Source: Marinococcus luteus (GTDB taxonomy: Bacteria; Bacillota; Bacilli; Bacillales; Marinococcaceae). From it: 64,000 bases of DNA. Below, in pieces: positions 34,154 to 42,915 of the stretch. The notes under the pieces were generated by a model. It was given only the letters and a program-made list of their open reading frames with translations, searched no databases and was not told where the DNA came from. A program made the translations under genes and the position numbers. The stretch covers positions 124,001 through 188,000 of the forward strand of contig NZ_FNNC01000007.1 in assembly GCF_900106595.1 (NCBI RefSeq). The letters are read 5' to 3'. Numbering within the stretch: the first letter of the stretch is position 1; every line of letters begins with the position of its first letter.

Positions 34154-35215
34154 TTGGCTAAAAAAGAACAATCATCAGAAGAGCAGGCAAATGTCGTTAT
34201 CACGAATGAGAACGGAGAAGATGAAGAAGTGGATCTTTATATGATGAGCGTAAAAGATATAAAAGCTCTTGCTGAAGAAAGTGGCCTCGAATTATCTTCC
34301 ACCAAAAAACAGGATATGATTAACGAAATCATGGAAGAAGTGGGAAGTGAAGAAAGCGGAGAAGACCAGGGGTCGGAAGACGAAGAAAATAAAGAGAACG
34401 AAGAAAATCAGGATCAGCAAGAAGAAAGCGACGAAGAGCTTCCCGAAGAAGAAGAGCAGGAAGAGCCGAGCAGCGAAAATGAGGAGGAGGCTTCCTCATC
34501 TGAAGAGGAAGGGCAGGACCAGGCAAACGTCGTTATTACGAATGAAGACGGTGAAGACGAAGAAATTGATTTATATATGCAGAGTATAGAAGACATTCAG
34601 GCTCTTGCTGAAGAGAGCGGCCTTGAGCTTTCCTCTACAGATAAAAATGGGATGATTGATGAAATAATGGCCGAGGTTAACAGCGGCGAAAGCGGGGATC
34701 AGCCCGAAGAAAATACGGACAGGGAGTCTGAGGAAGAAAATCAGGAACCAGCGGGCAGTGAGGAAGATGCGGATGAAGATTCTTCAGAAGCAGAAAGCAG
34801 TGAAGAAGAACAGGAAGAGCCGGCTGCAGAAGACAACGGTGCGGAAGACAACGAAGACGCAGACTCTTCGCAGGAGCAAAACATCTCATCAGAAGAAAAT
34901 GAAGAAGAAGCAGAAGAAAACAGCGGTGAAGTGGAACAGGAAGAGCCGGCAGCCGAAGAAGACAGTGCAGAAGAAGGTTCGTCGTTTATTTCTGAAGAAG
35001 CAACCAGCCAGCTTCTCGAAGATGTAAAGCAGTCGCTGATTGACGAATTAAAAGATGATTTATATGAAGATGTAAAGCAGGACCTGGTCCAACAGCTGCA
35101 CGATGAGCTTATCGGTGATTCTAAAGGTGATCTGCTGGATGAAATCAAGTCTGAGGTTATGGAAAGTGTCAAAAAAGACTTGAACAGCGCACTTGCAAAG
35201 GATGAATCCGCATAA
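34154..35215 (+). CDS. Very acidic protein with two SAP/Rho-N-like modules and C-terminal amphipathic helices
   Basis: About 353 residues from TTG at 34154 (GAGGG 7-8 bases upstream; an ATG at 34139 is the alternative). Two near-identical 53-residue modules contain DIKALAEESGLELSS and DIQALAEESGLELSS, each ending in a helix of the M-I-x-E-I-M type. This layout resembles SAP/HeH or Rho N-terminal helix-extended-loop-helix domains that bind nucleic acid. Between and after them are long Glu/Asp/Ser runs. The last 75 residues (SQLLEDVKQSLIDELKDDL onward) predict amphipathic helices with a repeated DVKQxLxxEL unit, possibly a coiled coil. Function unknown; it could be a nucleoid- or RNA-associated protein suited to high salt. 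Confidence 0.65.
   Translation: MAKKEQSSEEQANVVITNENGEDEEVDLYMMSVKDIKALAEESGLELSSTKKQDMINEIMEEVGSEESGEDQGSEDEENKENEENQDQQEESDEELPEEEEQEEPSSENEEEASSSEEEGQDQANVVITNEDGEDEEIDLYMQSIEDIQALAEESGLELSSTDKNGMIDEIMAEVNSGESGDQPEENTDRESEEENQEPAGSEEDADEDSSEAESSEEEQEEPAAEDNGAEDNEDADSSQEQNISSEENEEEAEENSGEVEQEEPAAEEDSAEEGSSFISEEATSQLLEDVKQSLIDELKDDLYEDVKQDLVQQLHDELIGDSKGDLLDEIKSEVMESVKKDLNSALAKDESA
34184..34342 (+). repeat. Coding direct repeat, copy 1 (53 codons)
   Basis: First copy of a 159-base in-frame repeat. It begins with codons for QANVVITNE and ends with EIMEEV. Copy 2 at 34520 has exactly the same length and differs mostly at third codon positions and a few conservative residues. Confidence 0.85.
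34520..34678 (+). repeat. Coding direct repeat, copy 2 (53 codons)
   Basis: Second copy of the 159-base repeat, starting QANVVITNE and ending EIMAEV. The copies are separated by an acidic linker. Confidence 0.85.
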
Positions 35216-35216
35216 A

Positions 35217-35243
35217 AAGGCCCCGTTTCCGGGTCTTTTTTTA
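35217..35243 (+). terminator. Probable terminator
   Basis: A short GGCCCC/GGGTC-type hairpin with a run of seven T residues after the acidic-protein gene. Confidence 0.5.
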
Positions 35244-35383
35244 TGTTTACATCCAGGGCAGGTCCCTCTTCTATGTTTAACCTGCCGGACTAAAAGGAAA
35301 ACCCTATTCTGTGGTTAAAATAGATGTTCATTAATCATGGCAGACATCTTCGTTTAGCTTAAAACAACTAGGAGGCTTCACCA

Positions 35384-36556
35384 ATGAGCAGATTTACGAT
35401 TCCAAGAGATATCTATTTTGAAGATAACGCGCTTGAAGTACTGCGCACTTTTGAAGGAAAAAAAGCCACGCTCGTTATTGGCGGCGGCTCTGTGAAAAAA
35501 AACGGCAATTTAGCCCGCATTCAAGAGCATCTTGCTGCAGCAGATATTGAAACTGAAGTTCTGGAAGGTTATAATACGGAGCCAACCGCAAAAATGGTTA
35601 AAGAAGGAGCAGAAGAAATGCGTTCCTTTGCACCTGATTGGATCATAGGTATCGGCGGTGGTTCCGCAATGGACGCTGCTAAAGCGATGTGGCTCTTTTA
35701 TGAACATCCGGAGCTTTCCTTTGAGGATGCAACGAAACCTTTTGAACTGCCGCGTCTCCGCCAAAAGGCGAAATTTGCCGGTATTCCTACGACAAGCGGA
35801 AGTGGATCTGAAGTTTCCAACCTTTCAGTAGTGGCAGACGAGAAGACAAACGTTAAGTATCCACTTGCGGACTTTGGCCTGACGCCGGATATTGCTATTA
35901 TTGATCCGGTCATGGTGGAAGATCTGCCGAAGCATATTGCTGCTTACACGGGTATGGATGCTTTTACCCATACGATCGAATCGTACGTAGCCAAGCCGCG
36001 GACGTTATATACTAACATCCTCGCTCTCGGCGGTGCAGAAGTGATTAAAGATAATTTGAAGGCATCGTATAACGGCGACCATGAAGCCGGAAAGCAGATG
36101 CACAGCATTCAGGCGATGGCTGGAATGGCGTTTGCGAACGCGGTTCTTGGTAATGTGCACAGCCTTGCCCATAAAAGTGGTCCTACATTCGATATTCCGC
36201 ACGGTTATGCCAACGCGATTTATCTCCCGTATGTTATTGAGTTCAACCGTGCAGTGGTAGAAGACCGCTATGCAGAAATTGCACGCCGTTTGCATTTAAA
36301 AGGACAAACAGATAAAGAATTGACAGATTCGCTTGTAGAGTATATTTTTGAACTCAACAAAGATTTAGGATTGGCTGTTACGCTTGAAGAATTCGGTGTT
36401 CCTGAAAAAGACTTCGAAGAGCATCTGGATACAATGGCTCAAAACGCACTAAGCGATCCATGTACCGGCACCAATCCAAGGGAAACATCCTTCGAGCAGA
36501 TGAAAGACTTGTTCAAGGCTTCATATTACGGAAAAGAAGCTCTGGTAAAAGGCTGA
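35384..36556 (+). CDS. Iron-containing alcohol dehydrogenase
   Basis: A 390-residue group III alcohol dehydrogenase. The NAD(P)-binding motif IGIGGGSAMDAAKAMW and the loop PTTSGSGSEVS are present. Metal ligands are in GMDAFTHTIESYVA (Asp), VHSLAHKSG (His) and DIPHGYANAIYLP (His), so the iron site is complete. It likely reduces an aldehyde or oxidises a primary alcohol with NAD(P). TAGGAGG before the ATG. Monocistronic with terminator. Confidence 0.93.
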   Translation: MSRFTIPRDIYFEDNALEVLRTFEGKKATLVIGGGSVKKNGNLARIQEHLAAADIETEVLEGYNTEPTAKMVKEGAEEMRSFAPDWIIGIGGGSAMDAAKAMWLFYEHPELSFEDATKPFELPRLRQKAKFAGIPTTSGSGSEVSNLSVVADEKTNVKYPLADFGLTPDIAIIDPVMVEDLPKHIAAYTGMDAFTHTIESYVAKPRTLYTNILALGGAEVIKDNLKASYNGDHEAGKQMHSIQAMAGMAFANAVLGNVHSLAHKSGPTFDIPHGYANAIYLPYVIEFNRAVVEDRYAEIARRLHLKGQTDKELTDSLVEYIFELNKDLGLAVTLEEFGVPEKDFEEHLDTMAQNALSDPCTGTNPRETSFEQMKDLFKASYYGKEALVKG

Positions 36557-36582
36557 GTATAAAAGGAAAAAGATAAACCGGA

Positions 36583-36608
36583 AACCCCGATTGCTTCGGG
36601 GTTTTTTC
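36583..36608 (+). terminator. Rho-independent terminator
   Basis: AACCCCGA-TTGC-TTCGGGGTT followed by TTTTT. Confidence 0.88.
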
Positions 36609-36656
36609 CTTTGGTACTGCTCCTGTGGCAGAGATCAGGAGAAGGAGAGATGTGTT

Positions 36657-37496
36657 ATGCCGAAAGAACAAAAGTTCGGGACAGCCGACCGGCAGTATAA
36701 AGAACCGCCCGAGGTGGTGCAGGCGTTTGGAGAAAATGGACGTAACCACTTAAGCAAGGAATTCAAGGCACAGTTTCTGCTGGCAATCCTGGCAGGATCA
36801 TTTATGACTTTCGGGGCGGTTTTTTCGATTCTCCTGGCAACAGGTGTAGAAGCGAAAGGGCTGTACTATCTGCTCTCGGGACTTGGTTTTACAGCGGCTT
36901 ATGTGATGGTGTTTTTATCCGGCGCTGTATTATTTACAGAAATCAATATTCTGCTCCCGAGTTACTTATTTCGAAAGCCCAGCGTCTATTTTATGCCGAT
37001 TGTAAGGTTCTGGTTCGCGACATACATCGGAAACATGGTTGGTGCACTATTCGTTGCAGCAGTTATTCAGCTTTCCGGCTCCCTGACGCCGGAATTTTAC
37101 GGAGAGTTGCAGGTGTATTTATCGGACAAAATGAAATTTAAAGAAGCCGGCGGCATCGGCTGGTTCCAGGTTGTTTTGTCCGGCATTCTGGCTAACTGGT
37201 TAATCGGCATGGCATCGTTTCTTACCACAGCCGCGAGAGACGTTACAGGAAAAGTAGTGGCGACTGCGCTTCCGGTCATCTTGTTTGTGGCCGGCAATTT
37301 CCAGCACAGCGCGGCGAACATGGGCTACTTCAGTATGGGTGTATTTTCAGATACTGAGCACGCCTGGTATGAATACCTGCTTTTTAATCTTGTACCGGCA
37401 AGTATCGGGAATTTAATCGGCGGCGCTCTCCTCGTTTCTCTGCTGTTCTTATTTGCCTACCGGGAAGAGCTTCGTGATGGTGACGGCATTGAATAG
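36657..37496 (+). CDS. Formate/nitrite transporter family (FNT) channel
   Basis: A 279-residue protein with six membrane helices and the FNT repeats: AGSFMTFGAVFSILLA in the first half, SGILANWLIGMASFL and AGNFQHSAANMGYFSMGVF in the second. The central His in the last motif is the gating residue of FocA/NirC pores. It should conduct formate, nitrite or related anions. The ATG at 36657 follows AAGGAGAG; an earlier start at 36591 lies in the previous terminator. Formamidase at 5194 also makes formate, but a link is only speculation. Confidence 0.9.
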   Translation: MPKEQKFGTADRQYKEPPEVVQAFGENGRNHLSKEFKAQFLLAILAGSFMTFGAVFSILLATGVEAKGLYYLLSGLGFTAAYVMVFLSGAVLFTEINILLPSYLFRKPSVYFMPIVRFWFATYIGNMVGALFVAAVIQLSGSLTPEFYGELQVYLSDKMKFKEAGGIGWFQVVLSGILANWLIGMASFLTTAARDVTGKVVATALPVILFVAGNFQHSAANMGYFSMGVFSDTEHAWYEYLLFNLVPASIGNLIGGALLVSLLFLFAYREELRDGDGIE

Positions 37497-37498
37497 AA

Positions 37499-37529
37499 AA
37501 AACTGCTCCTGAAAAGGGGCAGTTTTTTT
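37499..37529. terminator. Bidirectional terminator between convergent genes
   Basis: AAAACTGCTCC...GGGGCAGTTTT with A-tract to the left and T-tract to the right, serving both the FNT and brnQ genes. Confidence 0.8.
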
Positions 37530-37539
37530 ATGGAATATT

Positions 37540-38865
37540 TTACTTTTCGTTAAAGGAAGTTTTTTGCGGGGAGTGGGAAGGCATCAGCCTGTCGAGAAGG
37601 CACCCGGCGGCGGCTCCGATAAGCGCAGGCACGACCCAGCCAAGCCCCTGATCAAAAAACGGCGAGGTCTGAAGAATACTTGTGACAGCCGGGGCGGAGA
37701 ATCCTATACTTGAAAGCCCTTCGTAAAGCGCGAAAATTCCCGTAAAGATAATCGAGAGCTGGTACATTAGCGAACCTTCACCAATAATAGGGCGCAGAAG
37801 TGAAAGTACAATGAGCACAATAGCGAGTGGATAAATAAATACGAGTAAAGGAACCGCGATGCTTAAAATTAAAGACAAGCCTAAATTAGTGACCAGCATC
37901 CCGATGACTGTAAAAAATACGACAAACGTTTTATAGGCGACGCGGGGCATTACGCTGTGAAAAAATTCAGAGCATGCCGTTATTAGGCCAACGCTGGTGG
38001 TCAAGCAGGCAAGCAGAACGATCAAGCCAAAAAAGAAACTGCCGGATGGTCCAAAGAGCATGGCTGCGGCTGGTTCAAGGATGCCGGCTCCGTCGGTAAT
38101 TCCCTCCTGCTGTGACATCTGAGCGCCAATCCATCCAAGCGAAACATAGACTATAGAAAGACCGAGTCCAGCTACTACAGTAGCTGCTGCGGCGCCGGAC
38201 ATCAGTTCGCGTTTAGAATGCGCCCCGTGGGCACGCAAGCTGTTAACAATAACCATACCGAAGGCAAGAGCACCGAGAGCATCCATCGTCAGATATCCTT
38301 CAAGAAATCCTCCAATAAAAGGAGAACTATTATAAGTGGCCCCAGCTGAGGAAGGATTTGTATCGAAAATAAAAAACGCCCGTATAAACAAAGCGGCTAA
38401 AGTAATAAATAGAATAGGCGTCAGCCATTGGCCCAGACGATCGACTATTTTTTCGGGATTTAAGCTCAACCAGAGGGTAACTGTGAAAAAGAGTAAGGAA
38501 AAAAGTAAAAGTGTCCACCAGGTTCCGATACCTGCTGCCGGAACAAAACCAATCTCATAGGCGACGTTAGCAGCCCTGGGAATACCATATAATGCCCCGA
38601 TGGATAAATAAATCAGCACAGCAAACAACAGGCCGAATATGGGATGGACTCTGCTCCCCATGCTGATAAGCCCGTGTCGTGCCTGCACGACAGCCAGAAT
38701 AGCAAGAATGGGAAGAAGAACGCCCGTAAAGAGAAAACCAAGGATAGCAGAAGTGAAATTATCCCCTGCAGAATAGCCAAGAAATGGCGGGAAAATTAAA
38801 TTACCAGCTCCGAAAAATAACGAGAAAAGCATAAAACCGATAAAAAGAATACGTGACTTTTTCAT
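37540..38865 (-). CDS. brnQ: Branched-chain amino acid carrier BrnQ (LIVCS family)
   Basis: A 441-residue protein with twelve membrane helices. The N-terminus ILFIGFMLFSLFFGAGNLIF and following PPFLGYSAGDN are the hallmark of BrnQ/LIV-II sodium-coupled leucine, isoleucine and valine transporters. The ATG at 38865 has AGGAGGTG upstream; the frame extends further without a binding site. Upstream on the minus strand lies a candidate attenuator hairpin (38907-38935). Confidence 0.92.
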   Translation of the reverse strand: MKKSRILFIGFMLFSLFFGAGNLIFPPFLGYSAGDNFTSAILGFLFTGVLLPILAILAVVQARHGLISMGSRVHPIFGLLFAVLIYLSIGALYGIPRAANVAYEIGFVPAAGIGTWWTLLLFSLLFFTVTLWLSLNPEKIVDRLGQWLTPILFITLAALFIRAFFIFDTNPSSAGATYNSSPFIGGFLEGYLTMDALGALAFGMVIVNSLRAHGAHSKRELMSGAAAATVVAGLGLSIVYVSLGWIGAQMSQQEGITDGAGILEPAAAMLFGPSGSFFFGLIVLLACLTTSVGLITACSEFFHSVMPRVAYKTFVVFFTVIGMLVTNLGLSLILSIAVPLLVFIYPLAIVLIVLSLLRPIIGEGSLMYQLSIIFTGIFALYEGLSSIGFSAPAVTSILQTSPFFDQGLGWVVPALIGAAAGCLLDRLMPSHSPQKTSFNEK

Positions 38866-38906
38866 ACCGGCACCTCCTGAACGTAAGTAATGTCGCCACA
38901 CAACGC

Positions 38907-38935
38907 AAAAAACCCGTTCCCAAAAAGGAAACGAG
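38907..38935 (-). promoter_or_regulatory. Candidate terminator/attenuator in the brnQ leader
   Basis: On the minus strand, CTCGTTTCC pairs with GGGAACGGG (with mismatches) and is followed by six T residues, about 40 bases before the brnQ start. It points the same way as brnQ and lies upstream of it, so it may attenuate brnQ rather than end another gene. No T-box core sequence was found. Confidence 0.35.
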
Positions 38936-39227
38936 CCAAATTCTTAAGAGAGTCCTTGAAATATCATGCTGTACTGGATCATCTTGTGAGAAAATGACTA
39001 TATAAGGAAAAGCATTATGTAAGTTTAATAATCATTCTATAATGTAACGCGTATCAGACGGAAAGTAAACCGTCAGCGTGCGAGGAGATAGATAAAAAAG
39101 TGTAAGCGGATACGCGGGGTGCTTGTGAAAAAGCCAAAGAAAAAATCAATTTTTTAATAATTTCGAGTGTATATCACATATGATAGGGTATATATGCATA
39201 GGTCCAATATCACTTGGGGGGAAAACT
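38936..39227. other. Divergent intergenic region between brnQ and the 39228 gene
   Basis: No gene supported. AT-rich with several short stops. It must hold the brnQ promoter and leader on the minus strand and a promoter for the 39228 gene. GGGTAT at 39186-39191 could be a sigma-B-like -10, but I see no matching GTTTAA element at the right distance. Confidence 0.3.
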
Positions 39228-39476
39228 ATGGGTAGAAGTATGAATTGGGTCAAAAACCATCAGTTTTGTTCTACAGTTGAAGAGCACAATGATATCGTTA
39301 TTTTGGAAGTCCCTTATACAGCAAGCAATGAGCAATGGGAAGAAATACAGGAAATTATTAATGTTCTTCATGATAACGGATATGTGGAAGGTCAGACAAA
39401 ACGTATCGATCAACTGCAGATTGAACTTGTGGGATTTAAAATCCCATGGAGCCAGCAAAGAATGAATTCCGGATAA
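39228..39476 (+). CDS. Small hypothetical protein (82 residues)
   Basis: A soluble protein with an alpha/beta pattern (NDIVILEVPYTASNEQWEEI, then IINVLHDNGYVEGQ, then LQIELVGFKIPW). The ATG at 39228 is preceded by GGGGGG 7 bases upstream; an in-frame ATG at 39180 lacks a site. No family recognised. A tiny membrane-protein gene follows in the same direction. Confidence 0.6.
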   Translation: MGRSMNWVKNHQFCSTVEEHNDIVILEVPYTASNEQWEEIQEIINVLHDNGYVEGQTKRIDQLQIELVGFKIPWSQQRMNSG

Positions 39477-39620
39477 AATAAGTAACAAAAATAACCATTT
39501 GATGAACAAAAGATTAAAGAAATTACGTTTACGTTACAAGTGAATAATAAAACACAAAAATCATATTTGGGTTGATATGATAGTGTTTAATTAATTATTT
39601 GGAGAAAAGAGGTCTGCAAT

Positions 39621-39767
39621 TTGCGTAACCCAATTGTATTAATGATGGTAATGGGGCTTTCTATGTTTTATGTTATTGTGCCGTTTATGAGTATTGAGCA
39701 AATGCCGACCATGCTGACAGATGTGCAGCAGATTATGAAATCCATTACATCCATCAGTTTTTTATAA
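39621..39767 (+). CDS. Tiny membrane protein (48 residues)
   Basis: TTG at 39621 with AGAGGT 8 bases upstream opens 48 codons to TAA 39765-39767. The first 24 residues are strongly hydrophobic (NPIVLMMVMGLSMFYVIVPF), then a polar helix (EQMPTMLTDVQQIMKSI). One membrane helix with a short exposed tail. A terminator follows at 39785, which supports a real transcript. No family recognised. Confidence 0.5.
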   Translation: MRNPIVLMMVMGLSMFYVIVPFMSIEQMPTMLTDVQQIMKSITSISFL

Positions 39768-39784
39768 TATACGTTCCATACGAG

Positions 39785-39813
39785 CCTCTCTGCTTATCTG
39801 CAGGAGGTTTTTT
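39785..39813 (+). terminator. Rho-independent terminator
   Basis: CCTC(T)CTGC-TTATCT-GCAGGAGG followed by TTTTTT. Confidence 0.8.
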
Positions 39814-39883
39814 ATCTTTTTAAAGGGAAGAAAGCACCCATTTATGCAAACTGTCTAAAAAATAAGGTGATGGCTCTTAACCT

Positions 39884-39921
39884 AAAAAAAGCAGCCCCCC
39901 TTCCCGGGAGCTGCTTTTTTA
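39884..39921. terminator. Terminator of the EamA transporter gene, probably bidirectional
   Basis: AAAAAAGCAGC...GCTGCTTTTTT with a CCCCC-TTCCC-GGGAG interior. Confidence 0.85.
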
Positions 39922-40788
39922 GGCAGACTGGCGCACGCTGAACGCAGTAATGGAGACCAGAATAATAACGATACCCAGGGCCTGAATGATTGCCAGGCTG
40001 TCTCCAAGCAGAACTACTCCAAACAATGAAGCGGTGACCGGCTCTGCCATGGCAACCATTGAAGCAGTAACCGGGGTAGTCAGCTTTATGCCGATAACGT
40101 ACAGTACAAAGGAAATGCCTGCACCAACGAGCCCGAGCAACATAAACCATCCAATGTCACTGGAGGTCAAAACGGATACTGCTTCCTGTTGGTCGACAAA
40201 CATCAGAAGAATCACACAAAAAACAAAAAAAGCGATCGTTAAAGAGGTTTCGGGCCTGCCGACTGCAGAGGCGTATTTAAATCCGAAAATAAACAACGCA
40301 TACGAAAGGCCGGCACCGAGGCCAGCGGCGGCACCTGCAAGTGTAACCGAAGAACCTCCGGTATCATAAGCCCCGGTCAGAAGAAAGATTCCTACAAGCA
40401 CTATTGCGATACATGCCCACTTGAAAAAAGTAGAGCGCTCCTGCTTTAGAAAAAAAGAAATCAGAAATACAAATATAGGTGCGGTATACATTAGCGTGGC
40501 AGCAATTGCTACGCTTGAGGCCTCGATACTAAGAAAGTAAAAGGTGAAATTGCCGGCGACGCCTGCCCCGGCGAGAACGGCCCATATAAATAAGCGGGCG
40601 GAGGGGGACCCGGTCTTTCGAATCCGTAAAAGGAACCATATAAAAATACAGACAAAACCTACGGCCCCCCGGTAAAAGGAAATAACTAACGGGTCCCAGC
40701 CCTTATGTAAAAGTATATCTGCCAATCCACCTGAAATACCCCATAGTATCGCGGCCAGTACTACTAAAATCGTACCTGAAAATTTCAT
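39919..40788 (-). CDS. EamA/DMT family transporter
   Basis: A 289-residue protein with ten membrane helices in two EamA halves (about 5-135 and 150-285); typical segments are LWGISGGLADILLHKGWDPL and AMAEPVTASLFGVVLLGD. The family includes metabolite and amino acid exporters; the substrate is unknown. The ATG is preceded by GAGGCTGAC. It stands alone between terminators. Confidence 0.88.
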   Translation of the reverse strand: MKFSGTILVVLAAILWGISGGLADILLHKGWDPLVISFYRGAVGFVCIFIWFLLRIRKTGSPSARLFIWAVLAGAGVAGNFTFYFLSIEASSVAIAATLMYTAPIFVFLISFFLKQERSTFFKWACIAIVLVGIFLLTGAYDTGGSSVTLAGAAAGLGAGLSYALFIFGFKYASAVGRPETSLTIAFFVFCVILLMFVDQQEAVSVLTSSDIGWFMLLGLVGAGISFVLYVIGIKLTTPVTASMVAMAEPVTASLFGVVLLGDSLAIIQALGIVIILVSITAFSVRQSA

Positions 40789-40869
40789 TGTCAGCCTCCG
40801 CGATAGTGTGAATATAAGTGTTTACCCTGAAAGAAGTTGTTTCAAACGGATTTTGCAGCGCCGGTCAGG

Positions 40870-41862
40870 TTAAAGCATAACTTCGATAAGAACGTAGCCG
40901 GAAAAAGATAATAAAAGCGAGCCGCAAACTGCCACGGTAAACATCTTTAAACTAATTGTTTTAAAAGAGGCGGCAGGCATCTGCATACCAAAGCCGGCCA
41001 TAGCCATGCCAAGAAAAACATATGAAGCTGAAACCATAAAAGCAACTGTGAAATCGCTGAGCAGATTAAAGGTATTGGCCAGACTCATTGCTAAAAATCC
41101 GAAAATAAACCAGGGAACCGGAATCACATGAGAACTCTGATTTTCTCTACGGCTTTGAAGCATGGCAATCCCAAGTGCTACCGGGATGAGAAGAGCGACT
41201 CTCGTTAATTTAATTACGAGGGCGTGGTCCTCCGAGACTGTACCGCCGGCTTCGGATGCTGCTACCGCATGGGCCACTTCATGGAGGGTCCCTCCGGATA
41301 AAACGCCGTATTCATATGCATTCATCCCCAGAAACGGAAACAGAAATGTATAGGAAATGGAAAAAACTGTACCAACTACTGCGATAATCGCGATGCTCGC
41401 AGTAGTTGTTTTTTGTTCTGCTTTTACAATCGGGGCGATGGCTGCGATAGCTGAAGCTCCGCAGATAGCTGTGCCACAGGCCGTTAACAGACTGAGCGTT
41501 TTATCTACCTTTAAAGCTTTGGCAACAAAGTAAATGAAGAGAAGCGCAATTAGTAACCCGGAAGCAGCGATAAAAAAAGCGTTAAACCCGGCTTCGTAAA
41601 TATCTCCTAAATGTAGACGCGCGCCCAGCAAAATAATCCCGAGCCGAAGCAAATGCCTGCTTGAAAAAGTGATTCCCGGCAGCGCCCGTTCGGGCACGCC
41701 TGCGGTAAACCGCCAAAACACACCTAAAAGTATCGCAGTAACCAGCGCGCCCATCGCTGAGAATGGAGCGATCTCTGCGAGTGCGCTGCTGAGTACAGCA
41801 GCAATGAATGTAAAGATGACTCCGGACAACAGCGTGGGAATGGAAGAGGCAAATCGTTTCAT
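40870..41862 (-). CDS. YeiH-type putative sulfate exporter family protein (UPF0324)
   Basis: A 330-residue protein with about ten membrane helices. The conserved segment TACGTAICGASAIAAIAPIV and the later GVLSGGTLHEVAHAVAA are signatures of the YeiH/UPF0324 family. Function is not firmly established; it is often annotated as a sulfate exporter. It is divergent from a LysR regulator, the same pairing as yeiH-yeiE in enterobacteria, and its expression is probably controlled by that regulator. Confidence 0.88.
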   Translation of the reverse strand: MKRFASSIPTLLSGVIFTFIAAVLSSALAEIAPFSAMGALVTAILLGVFWRFTAGVPERALPGITFSSRHLLRLGIILLGARLHLGDIYEAGFNAFFIAASGLLIALLFIYFVAKALKVDKTLSLLTACGTAICGASAIAAIAPIVKAEQKTTTASIAIIAVVGTVFSISYTFLFPFLGMNAYEYGVLSGGTLHEVAHAVAASEAGGTVSEDHALVIKLTRVALLIPVALGIAMLQSRRENQSSHVIPVPWFIFGFLAMSLANTFNLLSDFTVAFMVSASYVFLGMAMAGFGMQMPAASFKTISLKMFTVAVCGSLLLSFSGYVLIEVML

Positions 41863-41970
41863 CAGTCTTCAACTCCTAATCGTTACTGCTATTGTACTCC
41901 TGGGCTTTTTATTATAAAAACAAATATATATAATAGAATTAATTAATATTTTTAATAAATAGGAGGGCAT

Positions 41971-42843
41971 ATGCATATTGATGAAGTGAAAACTTTTTTG
42001 ACCGTAGTGGAGGAAAAAAATTTCACAAAAGCCTCGGAGGTACTGTCCCTCTCCCAGCCGACTGTAAGCGTGCATATAAAAAACCTTGAAAAGGAATTTC
42101 TTGCTCCGCTGTTTCAGCGGACAACAAAGTCATTGATGCTTACAAGGGAAGGTGAGGTGTTTTTGGATCATGCCCGCCAGTTGATGGGCACCTACGCCCA
42201 TATGAAGGAAGCCTTATATATGATGCACGAGGAAGTGAGTGGAACCATTCATATCGGGGCCAGCTTTACGATTGGGGAATACGTGCTTCCAAAAGTAATG
42301 GCCAGAATGCAGCAGGAGTATGAAGGTATTCAGTTTGAAGTGACGATTGCCAATACAGAAGAAATCATTCAGCTGGTCCGGACGCTGAAAGTCGATATTG
42401 GTCTGGTGGAAGGGCACAGCAGGGCTGCCGATATTACGCTGACACCGTTTCAGACAGATCGTCTGGCAGTAGTAAAGAGTACCTCCGACTCCTTTTCACC
42501 TGTAACCCGGGGGGAACTGCAGGACCAGAAATGGGTGGTGCGCGAAAAGGGATCCGGGACCAGGGAATCGTTTGATTATGTAATGAATGCAAACGGGATT
42601 CGCATACGTTCACTTTTGGTAATCAGCAGCACACAGGGGATTAAAGAAGCTGTTAAAAACGGCCTTGGATTATCTTTGTTATCAGAAGCAGCGATTGAAG
42701 AAGAACAAAAACACAATACGCTCGAGCTTTTATCCATCGAAGGCATCGATGCGAAACGAGTTTTTTCATATGTACTTCCGAAAAGAGCAGAGCGGACAAA
42801 AAATATACAGTTTATGATCGGATGCCTGACAGAGAATCTTTAA
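41971..42843 (+). CDS. LysR family transcriptional regulator
   Basis: A 290-residue LysR regulator: N-terminal winged HTH (MHIDEVKTFLTVVEEKNFTK, then EVLSLSQPTVSVHIKNLEKE) and a C-terminal effector domain starting near residue 90. It resembles the CysL/CbbR/YeiE branch. The divergent 108-base intergenic region with the exporter gene is AT-rich and would contain its binding sites. AGGAGGG before the ATG. It likely senses a sulfur or amino-acid related metabolite, but this is inference. Confidence 0.9.
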   Translation: MHIDEVKTFLTVVEEKNFTKASEVLSLSQPTVSVHIKNLEKEFLAPLFQRTTKSLMLTREGEVFLDHARQLMGTYAHMKEALYMMHEEVSGTIHIGASFTIGEYVLPKVMARMQQEYEGIQFEVTIANTEEIIQLVRTLKVDIGLVEGHSRAADITLTPFQTDRLAVVKSTSDSFSPVTRGELQDQKWVVREKGSGTRESFDYVMNANGIRIRSLLVISSTQGIKEAVKNGLGLSLLSEAAIEEEQKHNTLELLSIEGIDAKRVFSYVLPKRAERTKNIQFMIGCLTENL

Positions 42844-42882
42844 CATTCGGCCAATTCTTTTTCTATAAAAACCAATTTGTTG

Positions 42883-42888
42883 TATACT
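42883..42888 (+). promoter_or_regulatory. Candidate -10 element for the fusB transcript
   Basis: TATACT, 5/6 match to the consensus, with a poor -35. Transcription would start near 42895, about 20 bases before the leader ORF. Confidence 0.4.
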
Positions 42889-42915
42889 AATACCGCGGTC
42901 TCAAGGGAATCACCA

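Noticed and set aside
34184-34678. Repeats in the acidic gene considered as a CRISPR or mobile element
   Set aside because: Only two copies, in frame, 159 bases each and coding; clearly a domain duplication.
37540-39060. T-box in front of brnQ
   Set aside because: No AGGGTGGNACCGCG-like sequence on the minus strand in the leader.
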